Source: Neurospora tetrasperma FGSC 2508 (taxonomy: Eukaryota > Ascomycota > Sordariomycetes > Sordariales > Sordariaceae). Taken from it: DNA of 64,000 nt. This document shows positions 46,201 through 58,966 of this stretch, one piece after another. The notes under the pieces were generated by a model. That model ran no database searches and was not told where the DNA came from. It worked only from the letters and a program-made list of their open reading frames with translations. The stretch spans positions 764,077 to 828,076 of the forward strand of contig NW_009799101.1 in the NCBI RefSeq assembly GCF_000213175.1, in the 5' to 3' direction. Each line of letters opens with the position of its first letter. Position 1 is the first letter of the stretch. The position numbers and the translations under genes are program-made.

Positions 46201-48777
46201 GCCCATCCTGCCTTTGCGCGGAGCATAATGCAGCCTTTAATTGCAAGGTTTGAATGAAACACTTTTCCTTCATGCGCACATCTTGGCCACACTCCTTCGG
46301 TCTACATTCTACACCGTCCACTCCTTCACGGCATCTCCCCACGGCATGTCCCCCTCACTCCAACACCATCACAATACAACTGTCGTGCCGAGTATCGCTC
46401 TTTTCCGGCCTGCATACTGCTGCCTTGCCCTGTTCATTGCAGCTCTTCTCACTTCGGCCTTACTATGCTTAACAGGAAGCTGACAATTGTAATGGGCTAT
46501 TTTGCGGCAGCTTCCAGCCTCGATTCGTCAGTCACATTGACACCCAACAAGCGCAATTTTGGAGTTGCCGAACGTCAACCTCTTCACCTGACCATATGGA
46601 AGACAATCATCGTCATGGCATAATTCAAGTGGTAGCCACGAAATTTTACCGTATCCGAACGGCATCTCCTCGCAAAGCCTAGCCCGAGACATCACGTCAA
46701 GGTGCGCGTCTGGCGCGTCTGGAACCCATCCATATGACCGTCATGATCGCATGCGGTGACCAGGCTCAGCAAGGTCACCGAGTGGACAGAACCTAGACCC
46801 GGTCTGCCAAAATATCTTCGTCTCCCAAATACTCTCGCTTCAATACCTGCCTTTGGCGGGCTAGTGCCTCTTTCCGGGATGAAGGTGTGCCTTCTCTCCC
46901 CCATGATGCGGCTACATTTCTGGCGGCAGCTTCGTCAAACCCTTCCCACTTTCACAGACGCCATATATCGACGGGCCGAACAGGCACAGACAGTACCTAC
47001 CTTGGACTACTTGATACCCTGTCAAAACCATCCTGTTCAGTTTGAGGGCCCTGCCAGACCGCCTGCGGCAGCTCTCTGGTCTCTTTGGGATTGGGGTCAC
47101 ATCGGACATCTCAGATGATATGGTTCAGATTTCACGCGGGCAGGGTCACTGCATGGTATCCTCACTCTATAGCCTCTCTTTCGCCCCTGCTCGGCAATCC
47201 AGCATTCCTACCTTCATCACGGGTGGATGCTACCCCTTCTCCAAGGCGGCTTAACCCCCGGGACCCTATCGTATGTCAGGGCATCGATCTGTTTCCGGGC
47301 ACCTGTTATAGCTCCCCCCGTCTTAATATCTTTCCCTTTTCAGAGACCATGGAATTTCCCACTCCTCAATGCCCTCTCCGCTTGCCACCTACGACACTCC
47401 ACCACACCCAGAACTGGACATCCCCCCAGCAGCAGCCAAGGTATGCTGTCGCTATCATGTTCCTGCTTTAGTACTTCCGAGTGACTTCTTCTGGCTCTCC
47501 TGGAAAGGCCGGGTACCTTGCTTGACCGCACACTGTTCACTGCGGGGACTTACATCCACCTTCCTGGCTGTGTACGGAGATGGACTCGGCCAGATTGCCA
47601 CCCCTCCCGGCAAGCTCCCCTCCCGCTCGCCATCGTCTGCCTGTCTCCCTCTGCCTTGCAAGTGTAAGACTCTCGTTACTGGCTTTCCTTGTGAGTCGGG
47701 TGCCGCTGCTGTCCTTGGTTGTCTGTCGAGAAGAACACTGCTACGAGCACCTCCTAATTCGCTTCTTGCCATGCTGCGGCCCAGCCGCATGGCAGGGCTT
47801 GTTTCATCCCATACATTGTCGAGCTTGATGTTTTGACTCTGTCTTTGCGTTTTCGAAGCTTCGTTTTCTTTGGATCGTCAAGTTCACTGAATATCTGAAT
47901 CGAGTTAGAGCGCCGGGAATTTCTTGGACCTCGATAATTAGTCCTGCGGCAACCCTGTCCAGCAATCTGAGCTACGAGCTGTCATGCCCGCTCGGTGCAT
48001 CACTACCTGAAGCCGGGGTTCTGTTCTATATCCGGAAGACAGTCCATGGCATAAGATCCTCAAATTATGCCACCGTCATCGGTCGTCGAACCCGACTTGA
48101 ACTCCACATTTCAAGCTACAAATACGGCTCGTACTTATCGTTGCTTGTATGCTTATTCCTTGGATTAGTAGGCGGGTCAAATCCATATATCCACTCCGTC
48201 CCCGTCCCTCCAAGGCGGCTATCACTTGCTTCTCTGCTCAGTATCAAACACCACAAGATATATCACGGTCGCTACCCGCTGCTTCTTTTCCTCTGCTCTG
48301 ATTCTACTTTGGCTTTATCGTTAAGTCCACCAACGAAGAAGAAACCGTTCGTTTTGGAAGCTAGGCTGAACTGGGAGGGTCGACAAACTACACACCAAGT
48401 ACCAGTATCCACAGAAAACGGTCATACCAGCCAGTTTCAGCACGCAATGAGCTTACGAAGGAGGAATCGTTAAGAGTGCCGTCATTGTCCAGCCAGCCTA
48501 TCCGAGAATCAACCTACCGTCTCGTACCTCTGAAAATCATATACCCCCACATCACCATCGGTCGCCTTTCTACCGCCACCGACTCGTTTGCGAAGACTTC
48601 GCTTGAATACATGTGCTCTGGGTTCATACCGACACCTGTCTCTTTTCAACTGAGCTCAAGTACCCCTCAAAAAATCAACTCGCAGCATCTGAGGCCCTCC
48701 TCAGATCAAATTATACGCCACTCTCGTTTCCAAAGTAGCCCTGCGGGGCTCAATCTTTCCAAATTCTCGCAATTCAG
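43264..48777. other. Long intergenic region / possible long 5' leader
   Basis: About 5.5 kb with no convincing gene on either strand. It contains many short open frames in C/T-rich DNA, a TACC repeat near 44813-44838, and GTT and TGTGT microsatellites (45118-45140; 45672-45698). Such stretches often hold the promoter and long leader of a regulatory gene, here perhaps the Myb gene at 48.8 kb. Confidence 0.45.
45118..45140. repeat. GTT microsatellite
   Basis: About eight tandem GTT units in non-coding DNA. Confidence 0.85.
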
Positions 48778-49878
48778 AGCCCGGCGACCAGCCAGAGCGG
48801 TCCGCTCTGGCGGACCTCATGCATAGCGGTCACGCTGGCGGGCAATTACCGAGTAGGTCCGGACTACCATGTCGACTATTCGTCACAGGAGCCGCATACG
48901 GCCGAGCAGAGCCAGGCTCCGCACTCCTATGAAGCGCACCACCACCGACCGTCTCTCCAACATGCCGGCCTGCCAAGCTTGCACGAGCCGCCCACTCACC
49001 AACCCCATCATGGCCTGTCCCAACATTATGCCCAAGCCCATCATCCTCTTCCGATCCTCACAGATCCGGGCCACATGGGCGGACATCCTGGCGCACGACA
49101 CATGGGTCATTCCGGACCACCTCACTTTGGCGGACCGGGCCCTTCGCCACACACTGTAGTTGCGCCGCTTTACCCGCCTTTGACGCATAACCACGGACAT
49201 GGCGGTGGGTTGAAACGACAACGGCCCGAAGATCTCGATCTCACAATGCCTGGAATCCCGAACCTTGAGCAAAATGACCTGGACTCCATGCAACATACAT
49301 CGTTGGGAGCAGCCTACGCACAAGCAGCAGCGGCCCCGCCTCAGCATCATCATCACCGCCTACCAGACACCGGCCCCCCAAACAAGCTTTTAAGACGGGA
49401 AGGGGAAGGTAGCGGCGGTGGTGGAGCTCCCAGTGTAGTTGGACAAGCAGGAATGCCACCTCCAGCCCCGAGACCAAGAGGCCCCAAGCTCAAGTTTACG
49501 CCAGAGGACGACCAGCTGTTGATCGACCTGAAGGAAAACAAGAGCTTAACCTGGAAGCAGATTGCCGACTTTTTCCCTGGGCGATCTTCAGGAACTCTTC
49601 AGGTGCGATACTGTACAAAGTTGAAGGCGAAAACAACACAATGGACGGATGAAACGGTAAGTCTGATCAACCGTATCTCTTTCTACCAGATGAATGAATT
49701 AGCTGTCCACGTAACTTGCTTTCTGACTAATTCTTACATGCAGGACCAAAAGCTCAAGACGGCGCTGCAAGACTACGAAAACGAGAAGTGGAGGATTATT
49801 GCCAACAAAGTTGGGACAGGATTCACCCCAGTAGCATGTCGTGAGAGAGCGGCGGAGTTGATGGGAGAGGACTTATAG
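48778..49878 (+). CDS. Myb/SANT-type DNA-binding protein, 5' end uncertain
   Basis: The C-terminal part has two Myb-like helix-turn-helix repeats: KLKFTPEDDQLLIDL through RYCTKLK, and WTDET joined to DQKLKTALQDYENEKWRIIANKVG. An 87-nt intron (49657-49743; GTAAGT, CTAAT branch, CATGCAG) lies between them; it is a multiple of three and has no stop. The upstream part is His/Pro/Gly/Gln-rich, typical of fungal regulators. The coding frame extends upstream past any ATG to about 48841. Upstream of that, a coding-like stretch (48778-48840, containing ALADLMHSGHAGG and preceded by a C/T-rich acceptor CAATTCAG) is in another frame, offset by one base in a G run. An upstream exon, a sequence error or a start elsewhere are all possible. 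A transcription factor is likely; targets unknown. Confidence 0.7.
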   Translation, partial: SPATSQSGPLWRTSCIAVTLAGNYRVGPDYHVDYSSQEPHTAEQSQAPHSYEAHHHRPSLQHAGLPSLHEPPTHQPHHGLSQHYAQAHHPLPILTDPGHMGGHPGARHMGHSGPPHFGGPGPSPHTVVAPLYPPLTHNHGHGGGLKRQRPEDLDLTMPGIPNLEQNDLDSMQHTSLGAAYAQAAAAPPQHHHHRLPDTGPPNKLLRREGEGSGGGGAPSVVGQAGMPPPAPRPRGPKLKFTPEDDQLLIDLKENKSLTWKQIADFFPGRSSGTLQVRYCTKLKAKTTQWTDETVSLINRISFYQMNELAVHVTCFLTNSYMQDQKLKTALQDYENEKWRIIANKVGTGFTPVACRERAAELMGEDL

Positions 49879-52800
49879 CAATCAATGTCCCCACCAGGAG
49901 TTTCGGCTTCTGTGTCTGGGGACACCGTCTATTCCTCACAACTCCAGTGAGCAGCACACCGCAGTGCACAAGATCTACCACGTCAATACCCCATGCGCAA
50001 CGTCAAAAACTCGGCCAATATCCGATGACAATCGATTTGACGGGGTAAAGATTGAGTCAAACGCGGTCGAGTCGAATCAAACGAATACACCAACCGCGCG
50101 AAGCTTTCCGTTCGTGGAGAGCGAACGACCAAGTTAGTAGCCAATTTCGTGGCTACCAAAATTCAGAGACACTCAGGGATAGGAAGGTGCACAGGAGTTC
50201 TCTGTCGTCCTTACCCCCTCTCCCTGTTTATTTGCCCTTATTACTCCATTTCTTCTCTCTCTACCTTCTTTTAATATTTATTCTCTTGTTGGTTTGATTC
50301 ATCATTTGTATCATCATTTGGGGAGATATCATTCTTTGAGAAGGCGGCATTATACACCTAGATACCCCATACACAACAAGTATTATATCTGACATTAACG
50401 TTTAGTAACCTTTTTTCCTTATTTCCTATTGCGGTGTGCTGGGTCTTGCGCTGGTGTTTTTTTTAGGTTTTCCATAGGAGGCGGCTTGATGAGATTGGAA
50501 AAGGATGACCATTACACAACGATACTCAGCCACTTCGCTACCATACAGGCTTTCACGACCGAAATGGATGATGACGATATACACAAGATTCAGATCGGTC
50601 TCCGACGTGCGGTCGTGGTGGAACAGGGCTTGATGGATGGTTTATACGTCTGTTGGTTCGAGAAAAGCCCACAACTCTGGCATTGATTTGGAGCCCAAGA
50701 GGAATTGGTGATCGATTCAGGCAAAGATTTCAAAGAGGCAATGGGATAGTTCCTTCGATGCCAGAGCGGGGGCAGGATTTGGGAGACAAGACTCGAAGAA
50801 CAGCAATATGAACACCTGGGCGGGTCAATAGTTGGTTGCTTGGGCGGAACATGTCAGGAACAGAACCGGCAAACACTAGTCCGCTTGTCCCTTGGAGTTG
50901 GTTGGGTACTTCATTTCATGCAGGAAATTTGGTTGGGTTGCGGAAGGCTTTTTTTTTCGAGAGAGCGTGCATACCAACCACCATTACAAGCACACATCGT
51001 CGAACTTCAACCTATCTTTCCTTTGTCTATCACATTCCGCGATACCCAGCACAGTGCAGCACTCACTACGATACGTTTTCATATTTTCCCTATGTCGTTG
51101 TTTTTCAGAACACTAGCTGCTTCCCCTCACATAATTTGTATGTAGACCTTAGGGTTTTTTTTTTGGTCTCAGACCGTTGTGTTTAATGTTTAACTGGGCT
51201 GGTCTTTTCGATTTGTCCTCCACTTAGGCGAGCTCAATGTACTCTACGGTGTGGTTGGAATGGGGAACTACCTGAGGCATGCTGTGTCTCACCGCAGATA
51301 CTCCAAGTGTAACACAATGATGCATCACACAGCGGGCTGTTGAGAGTGAAGGTGAAAATGAGGAAGACGCCAAGTGGACGCTATTCTCACGGTGCGTAAC
51401 TGACCGTCCGCTGGGAAGATGGGATCCCAATCAACAATGGACATTGTGCGGTTGATTTCTTGGCTGCCGAACCTGTCACTTTGCCACCTTCCTATTCGGC
51501 GACGAGGCGTCTTGAAAAGCGTTGGATAAATGACTACATAGTAGACCGCTCTCTTGAACCACAAGATTGTGTCCATCTTAGCCGGTTCCAATGTCAGCCT
51601 GTTAGGTCTCTGGGCAGTGATGTCCCCTACCCAGCAAAACAGGAACGCGACTGTGAAAAATGGTCTGATATTTATTTCATTCTTGGAACTAAACACAGGC
51701 ACCGTTACATCGCCCGTCGACGGGTGGCCCTAGTGTAGGTACGCTCGAGGTACGCTACCATTTGAATGGCTGTCATGTGCCGTTGACGCCATTGTTAGGA
51801 GTCTAGGAGCACGGAGATTGACGATGCCCTCTCTGTCCCCAGAAGTTAAGCACCGTGCCCCATGTCCGATGTTCCAGCATCGACCGTTGACGATGATGGG
51901 TCATATCAATAACGGTCATACATGGTAGTTACAGTGGGTACCATGAATAAACGCACAACTTGAAATTTTCCCGTCAAAAAGGCTAAAAAGGTCGCCTTCG
52001 TCACTCCTCAATTTGACCACATCACCATTTCTGAAATTAAAAGTAGGTATTTTCTCAGGTTGATACCTATTCTGTAAACCATTGTATGCCCATGAGGGTT
52101 TCGTGCGATCTTGGTGATCTGTGGTGGTGAAAGAGTGGTATTATTCAAGGGTACCTCTATCTAGCTTCGCATGTCAGTTACAGCGGGCTTATAGAGACTC
52201 ACAATGGTTAGGAGACTGGCTTCTCCTTTCAATATTAACCTTGTTAGGTGCCTTGTGAGTTGCGCACTAGGTACTCAAGCAAAATGCAAAACAAACTCCT
52301 TATTTTGATAGCTCAGTAAAATGTTTGATACATCAAGATTCACAGATTGATTGAACCTCGATCGTATTATTGTTCAACGACCTAATAAGTACGTACGAGT
52401 TCTACGAGGAAATGACCAGTGTTGCGTTTATTTGTGTTACCCACTATAAGGTACAACGTTAGCATCGATCCAGGAACCTGAAAGGGTCCGGCAGTCTGTC
52501 GGTTAGTCAGTCCCCTCGGCTCCATTGGTTGTGATTTCGCTCGGTTGTTCGGTTCGGTTCGGTAGGGTCGTCTAAAACGGTCGCAGATCCGCGTGCTGAA
52601 AGTGGTTTAAACCAACGTGCTGGGTTCCTGTTGCGTCAAGGCTGGAAGGATGTGGATTGATAGTAATCCTTTCTCAGTGAATACGAAACCTGCGGTTGCT
52701 TGATCTCTGCATCATTCCATGAATTCTCTTACAAGTTGTGTTTCTCTATATTTCGTTCCATTTCATCTCGTTCGGTTCTCTCCAGCCGCCAGACGAAACT

Positions 52801-55061
52801 ACACCAGCAACTAGAGTGGACAGGGGATCTTTTGTTAGTTTGCCGCGAAGCGAACAACATTTGTTCCACGCCATGGTCGGTTTTGTAATTCGCCTCCACT
52901 AAATCTGGCCAAACAATGTCTATTCTGCGGTTCTCTAAGGAAGCCTGCGCTATGTATTCAGCCTCCTCAACCGCTCACCGATTGGCACGCTAGGGACGAG
53001 AGCCAAAAATAAAGTTTTCCTGATAGACTCTCACCGAGTATTTGAGATACGAGTGGAGATCCTTCATGTTCTGCGTTCGATATCAGACCAGAGGAGCGAC
53101 TCACTGCCAAGACACACTACCGCTTCCCCATACTGTTGCCATGTCGATGAAAGTCATGAAACCCTTGATCTAGCGGACATTTCGGTACTTGTCTGTCAAT
53201 CAAATCGCCCAATTCCCTCTTTGATTCTCTAATCCCCTCCTCCTCGTTGACTTGACTATGCTTCCTGAGATCAAATACCCTACCTTGCATAATCACTCAC
53301 TTCGACCATTGTACTTCAGGCACAACATTGGGATTTTTGTTGACACGGTGCCTTCTCTGCTATGCTCCGGCCCATCCTGCCCGCCGGCGCTTGAAACAGC
53401 CCTTTGTGAGTTATTGCTTTTTCCCTCTTCACGTCTGCCTTCCTCCACTGTGCATTGTATCATTCGTTGAAAAAGGAACATATCTGCCTACCGTGGGGGG
53501 TCGTTGGGGCGTTCGGAATCACGGCGAGCGAGGTTTCGGATCGAGACAAACGACCCGTCACAGCACGCTACAAGAGGCTGCACTAAACTAGCGCTGTAAG
53601 TTTGCGGTGTAAGCGGGGGCTCTGGGGACTAGTGTAGTGTAATGAACGGCGATCGCCAAGTCGGCCCTTCGCTTTCCCCTGGCATTGCGCTTAGACGATC
53701 CAGACGAGTCTCTTGAGCCGAGCTGCAATGCATACCGAATGAGGCGATTTCTCAACGGTCATTCGGAAATTAACGTTAGCGTCATCTTGGAAAACAAAGT
53801 CCCCGCTCAGTAATAAGGCTACTTGAAGTCGAACCTGCTCCACTATTGATGTCGGTCTTTCACAGTTCATCCCTCTTATCACTCTGTTCGTATCCAGCAA
53901 CCTTGTTCTGTCCATGATCCAGGACAGATGATCCGGTGTACCAGGAATAGCACCGTGCAAGAACATCAAAGGGAACATCATCGGTACTTCAGTAAGTTTA
54001 TACGTGCATTACTGATCAATGAGATTCGAACATCCAACCCGCCCCATCAGGTAGGAACTAGAGACCACCCACCTTTGGGAGTCAATGTTGGACAGAGAGG
54101 CAGGGGCGGAGACATGGAAAGGCCAACCAACAATACCTAGTCTTGACGATGACGAAAACTTCCGAGTACCGACTGGTATGCGCCAAGTGCAAGGAGCAAT
54201 CTGATATGTTTTCGACTTCCCGTCTTTCATGCCTTACACAGACTAAGTTGCTGTTTCTCAAACCAACGGCGTTTTCTGAAACACGCCCAGTATCCAATAG
54301 CTTGGTTCCTTTCCCACCTACTCTCGTCACCTAGGCAGGGTTATCGCTGGGATTGAGGCCCTTCGTCTCCAGTCTGGTCTTCATATTGACGCAGGGAAAT
54401 CGTGCTCTTTTCTTCCATGGTGACGTATCGTCCACCATCCATAGCTGATACTGCGAGACTAAGTTGATGAACTGGACAGTGAGGCTTCGCTCCCCTGTCG
54501 CATTTCTTAGGCCAGTCTTCCTGCTATGGTAGCTCTCATCCAACAGACATCTCGTGAAGGTACTTGGAGGTACTCAATACTCTCCAGAGATGTCACTGAG
54601 CGACTGAAGTGAACATAGGTAGGTAACTAGGTAGTTTGACCCTCGATGTGAATGAACAAGGGCCAGGATCTTGCGGGGAGATGGACGGTGAAACGGTACA
54701 TCGTACAATGCCCTGCCTTACTGCCCTGCCGTGTAGTACTCGTTGATCTCACGTCACGCTACCTACCTACATAACGGAACCTATCTGCGTGCCTGCCTGC
54801 CCGGCTCGCCCATTTCGTCGCTCGTTAGCCGTTGTAGGAAGTGAAGCGAGCGAGAAAGCGAGGATTCTGCCCTTCTTTCGGCTTGTGCGCCCCGCAACGG
54901 GTAGTGATGTCGTGCTGTGATGTTGTAAAGAAGCAGTGTAGCGTAGGATGCCCTCTCGGCAATCACATCTCGTTATGTCACGCAGCACTAAACATGATGC
55001 CACATGTAGTCTTGACCGTGAGGCGGGAAGAGGAATCAGCACAAGCTCATCTTTTCTTTCC

Positions 55062-55164
55062 TTTTTTTTTTTTTTTTTTGGTCCAACTAACACCCTCTGG
55101 GCGTCTTGTAAGCCTTGGATGAGTGATGACATCTGGAGACAGGGCAGGGCAGGGCAGGGCAGGG
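55062..55164. repeat. Poly-T tract and GGGCA tandem repeat
   Basis: An 18-nt T run at 55062-55079, then five GGGCA-type units at about 55141-55164, all non-coding. Confidence 0.8.
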
Positions 55165-57730
55165 GTCATACCTCTAGCTTTCGTAGTTACATCTGAAACA
55201 AAGAAGTTTCGCGCCGAGTAAGCCCTACTTGGTGTCACGTTGATCCAGCGGTTCCTGGTAGAAAGCTTGCTTACCTGATTTGTTCGACATGGCTTTCCGA
55301 GGTTGGTAGATGGTGATAAGTAGATGAGGTGTGGAAGGGAAATCTCTACGAGCCTGACATATACAATAGCCACTCCATTATGGATAACCTTTGCTTCCCT
55401 TACCTGTACCTATCCCAAACAAGCTGAGTTCCCTGCGGTCCACATGGGATTAACGCCCTCTGCTACAAGGTGTATGGCTTGAATAACACCAAGATAGAGA
55501 GTGGATCAAAAGACTGTCTGGAAAGAGATGTTTCTTGCGAAAGGTGTTTGCGAGATCGACCATTCAGCCCGAAATGACTCGACTGTTACTCTGCCCTCCG
55601 TAGCCGAATGCCACCCAAATGGATGGATTCTCCGAACGAGGCTAGTACCCACGTATACTGCGGTCGAGGATCTCCAAATGTCTCGTCTCTGTCCACAAAG
55701 ACAGTCTCGGTCTGTCCCTCTCTTGTCTCGAAGAAGAAGGCGGTCCCCAAAAAGGCAATGATGCCAGTCCGGAGCTTTTCCCGCTAGGTCCTGATTGCAT
55801 GTCCGGGAAAGACCGGCACTTACAACAAGCGAGGCAGTTCGAGGGGACCTCACACGGACGATGGACCAAATCGGAAATGAAATGTCCGAATCAAGACAAT
55901 TTATTGGCTCTTGCCTCTTCAATGCGTTCTTCCCTACTTTGATCCTATGCTTCGCTCCGTCGTGCACACCTTCTTCCTTTTATTGGTGGTGATGATTGTT
56001 CACCATCGATCGTTTGCTGTTGTCAGAATTTGGCAGCAGGGACGTCACTTTTCACGACCAGCTCAGCTCCTTTCTCGCCTTCACCTCCTCTCACCAAGGG
56101 TGGTAAACAGGAAATGAACCAAACAGAAAACAAGATCCACAGTAGTAGGGCACTACTATTCTCCTCAGCAACGGCTACGGAGGACGTGTCGACAATTGAA
56201 ATCCCAGCTTTGCTTGATGCGAAATCGTGGCGTGCAATCGGATCGAACGCCGGGCCGTGGAGCGGGGTAGGGCACATTGAAGAGACCCTCAATGAGATCA
56301 GTTGAGTTATATGACCTCGAGGAGATCCTGCCAACTTGGCCTGGGTTCAGGTTGGCAAGGCAAGCACGGCGGCGCAGGTGCTTCGGATTTTGTCCGATGG
56401 TGTTTGCCCCCCCGTGAAGGAAGGCACGGGGTGGACTGGACGATAGTGCGGTTCTTGACAGATACCGGTCACTATCGGTGAAGAGACGAAGCCACCGACG
56501 CGTGGATGAACATGAGAATGACCTGCATGACTCACATGGCAGGTTTGTTGTAACCTTCGGCCGCCTCTCGAGAAAGCACGCTAGAGACGCACGACACATT
56601 GCAGAACCCTAGGCTACTAGCCTGAGGACAATCGAGCAAAAAAAAAAAAAAAACGATGACGAGATGAGGCGACTACCTACCTATGAGCTTCTTACCCCAA
56701 CACAGCCTCGAATGACAACTACCTCTGGCCTTCGGCCACGATGGAGTGGAGAAGAACAAAATCGAACAACGGAAGGTCCGGACGAGGGAGACATAATGAA
56801 AAGAGAGCAAGGAAAGCACATCATATCGAACGAAAGAAATCAGCGAAGGGGGGAAGAGAGAGGCGACGAGCCAGGCTGGAGCCATGGTGGAGGGAACGGG
56901 AAGGATAATCGGGAATGCGATGGCTGTGTGATGATGGATGATGATTCCGCACTTGCTACTCGCTAACTCGCTGCCCAGTTCTGCAATAATGGTATGTTTT
57001 ATACTGCGCAAAACCCGGCTTATATCAAGCATTCTAATATGGTATATCGGCCCTGCTTTAAGGCTCCGCCGTCCACCCACCCTCCAGTCCGAGACGCACG
57101 TACAGACGACAGGGACACACGGAGACACGCTCCAGGAAAGGATAGAATGAGCTGAGAAAAAGTATTCGATTCGGTGGAAGAGAAACAAGGAGGATAGGTA
57201 CCTTCCCACCGCCCGAGGGTCACAGGCTTGGTTCCGATTCGGAAAGTTGGCATGAAAAGCATGCGTGACAGGGCAAACCAAGTCTGTGGGATGCTTGGGA
57301 AGTGGTGGTCCCGCTTCCTCCCCGCTTTCCGCAGCTTCTTACCACGCAGTACAATCCAGCTCTGGTTTGTTTGTGAGCCCTAGTACAAGAAAACCAAAGC
57401 TTTCCCTGACAAAGGAAAGTGTTCGGCTTTCGAAAAGGTGAACGCTGTACGATTTATATCTTCAATCCTGAAGGCCTTGAAGGAGACGGAGACAAGCAAA
57501 AAGGACAGCCATCAGAGGCTTTGTGGCGTCCCAAACCCTTGCCGTTATCCCATGTCGCTTCGAGCGGAAGACAGTACCTCTCTTGAAAGGCCAATGAGAG
57601 CTCCAAAATTTCCCTGTTCAACCCATGCTTGAGGAACCAAGCTAACAAACAATCCAGTAATGAATTGTATGCCCGCTCGCTGGGACTCATGTATGTGAAG
57701 GAGGGTGTGAGACTAGAGTTGGGAGAGGAA

Positions 57731-58599
57731 GGGGGGGGGGGGGGGGGTGGGCGGACAAGNNNNNNNNNNNNNNNNNNNNNNNNNNNNNNNNNNNNNNNNN
57801 NNNNNNNNNNNNNNNNNNNNNNNNNNNNNNNNNNNNNNNNNNNNNNNNNNNNNNNNNNNNNNNNNNNNNNNNNNNNNNNNNNNNNNNNNNNNNNNNNNNN
57901 NNNNNNNNNNNNNNNNNNNNNNNNNNNNNNNNNNNNNNNNNNNNNNNNNNNNNNNNNNNNNNNNNNNNNNNNNNNNNNNNNNNNNNNNNNNNNNNNNNNN
58001 NNNNNNNNNNNNNNNNNNNNNNNNNNNNNNNNNNNNNNNNNNNNNNNNNNNNNNNNNNNNNNNNNNNNNNNNNNNNNNNNNNNNNNNNNNNNNNNNNNNN
58101 NNNNNNNNNNNNNNNNNNNNNNNNNNNNNNNNNNNNNNNNNNNNNNNNNNNNNNNNNNNNNNNNNNNNNNNNNNNNNNNNNNNNNNNNNNNNNNNNNNNN
58201 NNNNNNNNNNNNNNNNNNNNNNNNNNNNNNNNNNNNNNNNNNNNNNNNNNNNNNNNNNNNNNNNNNNNNNNNNNNNNNNNNNNNNNNNNNNNNNNNNNNN
58301 NNNNNNNNNNNNNNNNNNNNNNNNNNNNNNNNNNNNNNNNNNNNNNNNNNNNNNNNNNNNNNNNNNNNNNNNNNNNNNNNNNNNNNNNNNNNNNNNNNNN
58401 NNNNNNNNNNNNNNNNNNNNNNNNNNNNNNNNNNNNNNNNNNNNNNNNNNNNNNNNNNNNNNNNNNNNNNNNNNNNNNNNNNNNNNNNNNNNNNNNNNNN
58501 NNNNNNNNNNNNNNNNNNNNNNNNNNNNNNNNNNNNNNNNNNNNNNNNNNNNNNNNNNNNNNNNNNNNNNNNNNNNGGGAGGAGGAGGGGNGGGGGGGG
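57731..58599. other. Assembly gap flanked by G runs
   Basis: Ns occupy 57760-58576, with one extra N at 58591. The left flank ends in a G run then GGTGGGCGGACAAG; the right flank contains a G run then GGTGGCGACAAG. Both sides look alike, so assembly probably stopped at a poly-G tract. Confidence 0.95.
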
Positions 58600-58966
58600 T
58601 GGCGACAAGTATGAGACTGTGAAAGATGTGACGCAGAGCTCCTGGAGCAGTGTCAGATACGGAAAAGCAGTGATTCAGCAATGGAGGGGCAGTGGGTAGG
58701 CAGGACCGAGCGGGACTTCCTCCATAGAAGCACCCTAATGTTGGACAAGGTGACTGGCACCGCTTGGTGAATGGTGTTTCGGTTCCTGGGAACGCTGGCA
58801 TCCGTCAGTGCCTCAAGTCGGCGTACCGTCCCTGTGGCTACCGAGAGCCTTCCAATGGGCGATTGTGGTTTGTACTCGACAACAAAGGCCAGATGTTGTT
58901 GCTTGGTACTCCATTGACATCATGGTAAACTCGGCACAGGACGACCTTCTCCTTGATATAAGGCAT

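Larger units (their letters stand above)
49879..58966. other. Gene desert with microsatellites and assembly gap
   Basis: About 9 kb (8.3 kb of real sequence) with no supported gene. Open frames are short and lack domains. It holds poly-T (55062-55079), GGGCA repeats (55141-55164), poly-A (56638-56654), several TACCTA patches (54610-54640, 54755-54775, 56672-56684) and the gap at 57760. Candidate contents are long UTRs, non-coding RNA or old inactivated repeats; nothing specific is recognised. Confidence 0.45.

Noticed and set aside
51806-51861. GGAGCACGG/CCGTGCCCC stem and a GAAGTTAAGC word resembling 5S rRNA
   Set aside because: The rest of the 5S rRNA sequence is absent; a 9-nt stem with a large loop can arise by chance.
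55506-55967. 153-codon minus-strand open frame in the gene desert
   Set aside because: No domain or splice support; composition not protein-like.
57454-58801. Long open frames across 57.5-58.8 kb
   Set aside because: They exist only because runs of N were read as open; there is no real sequence there.
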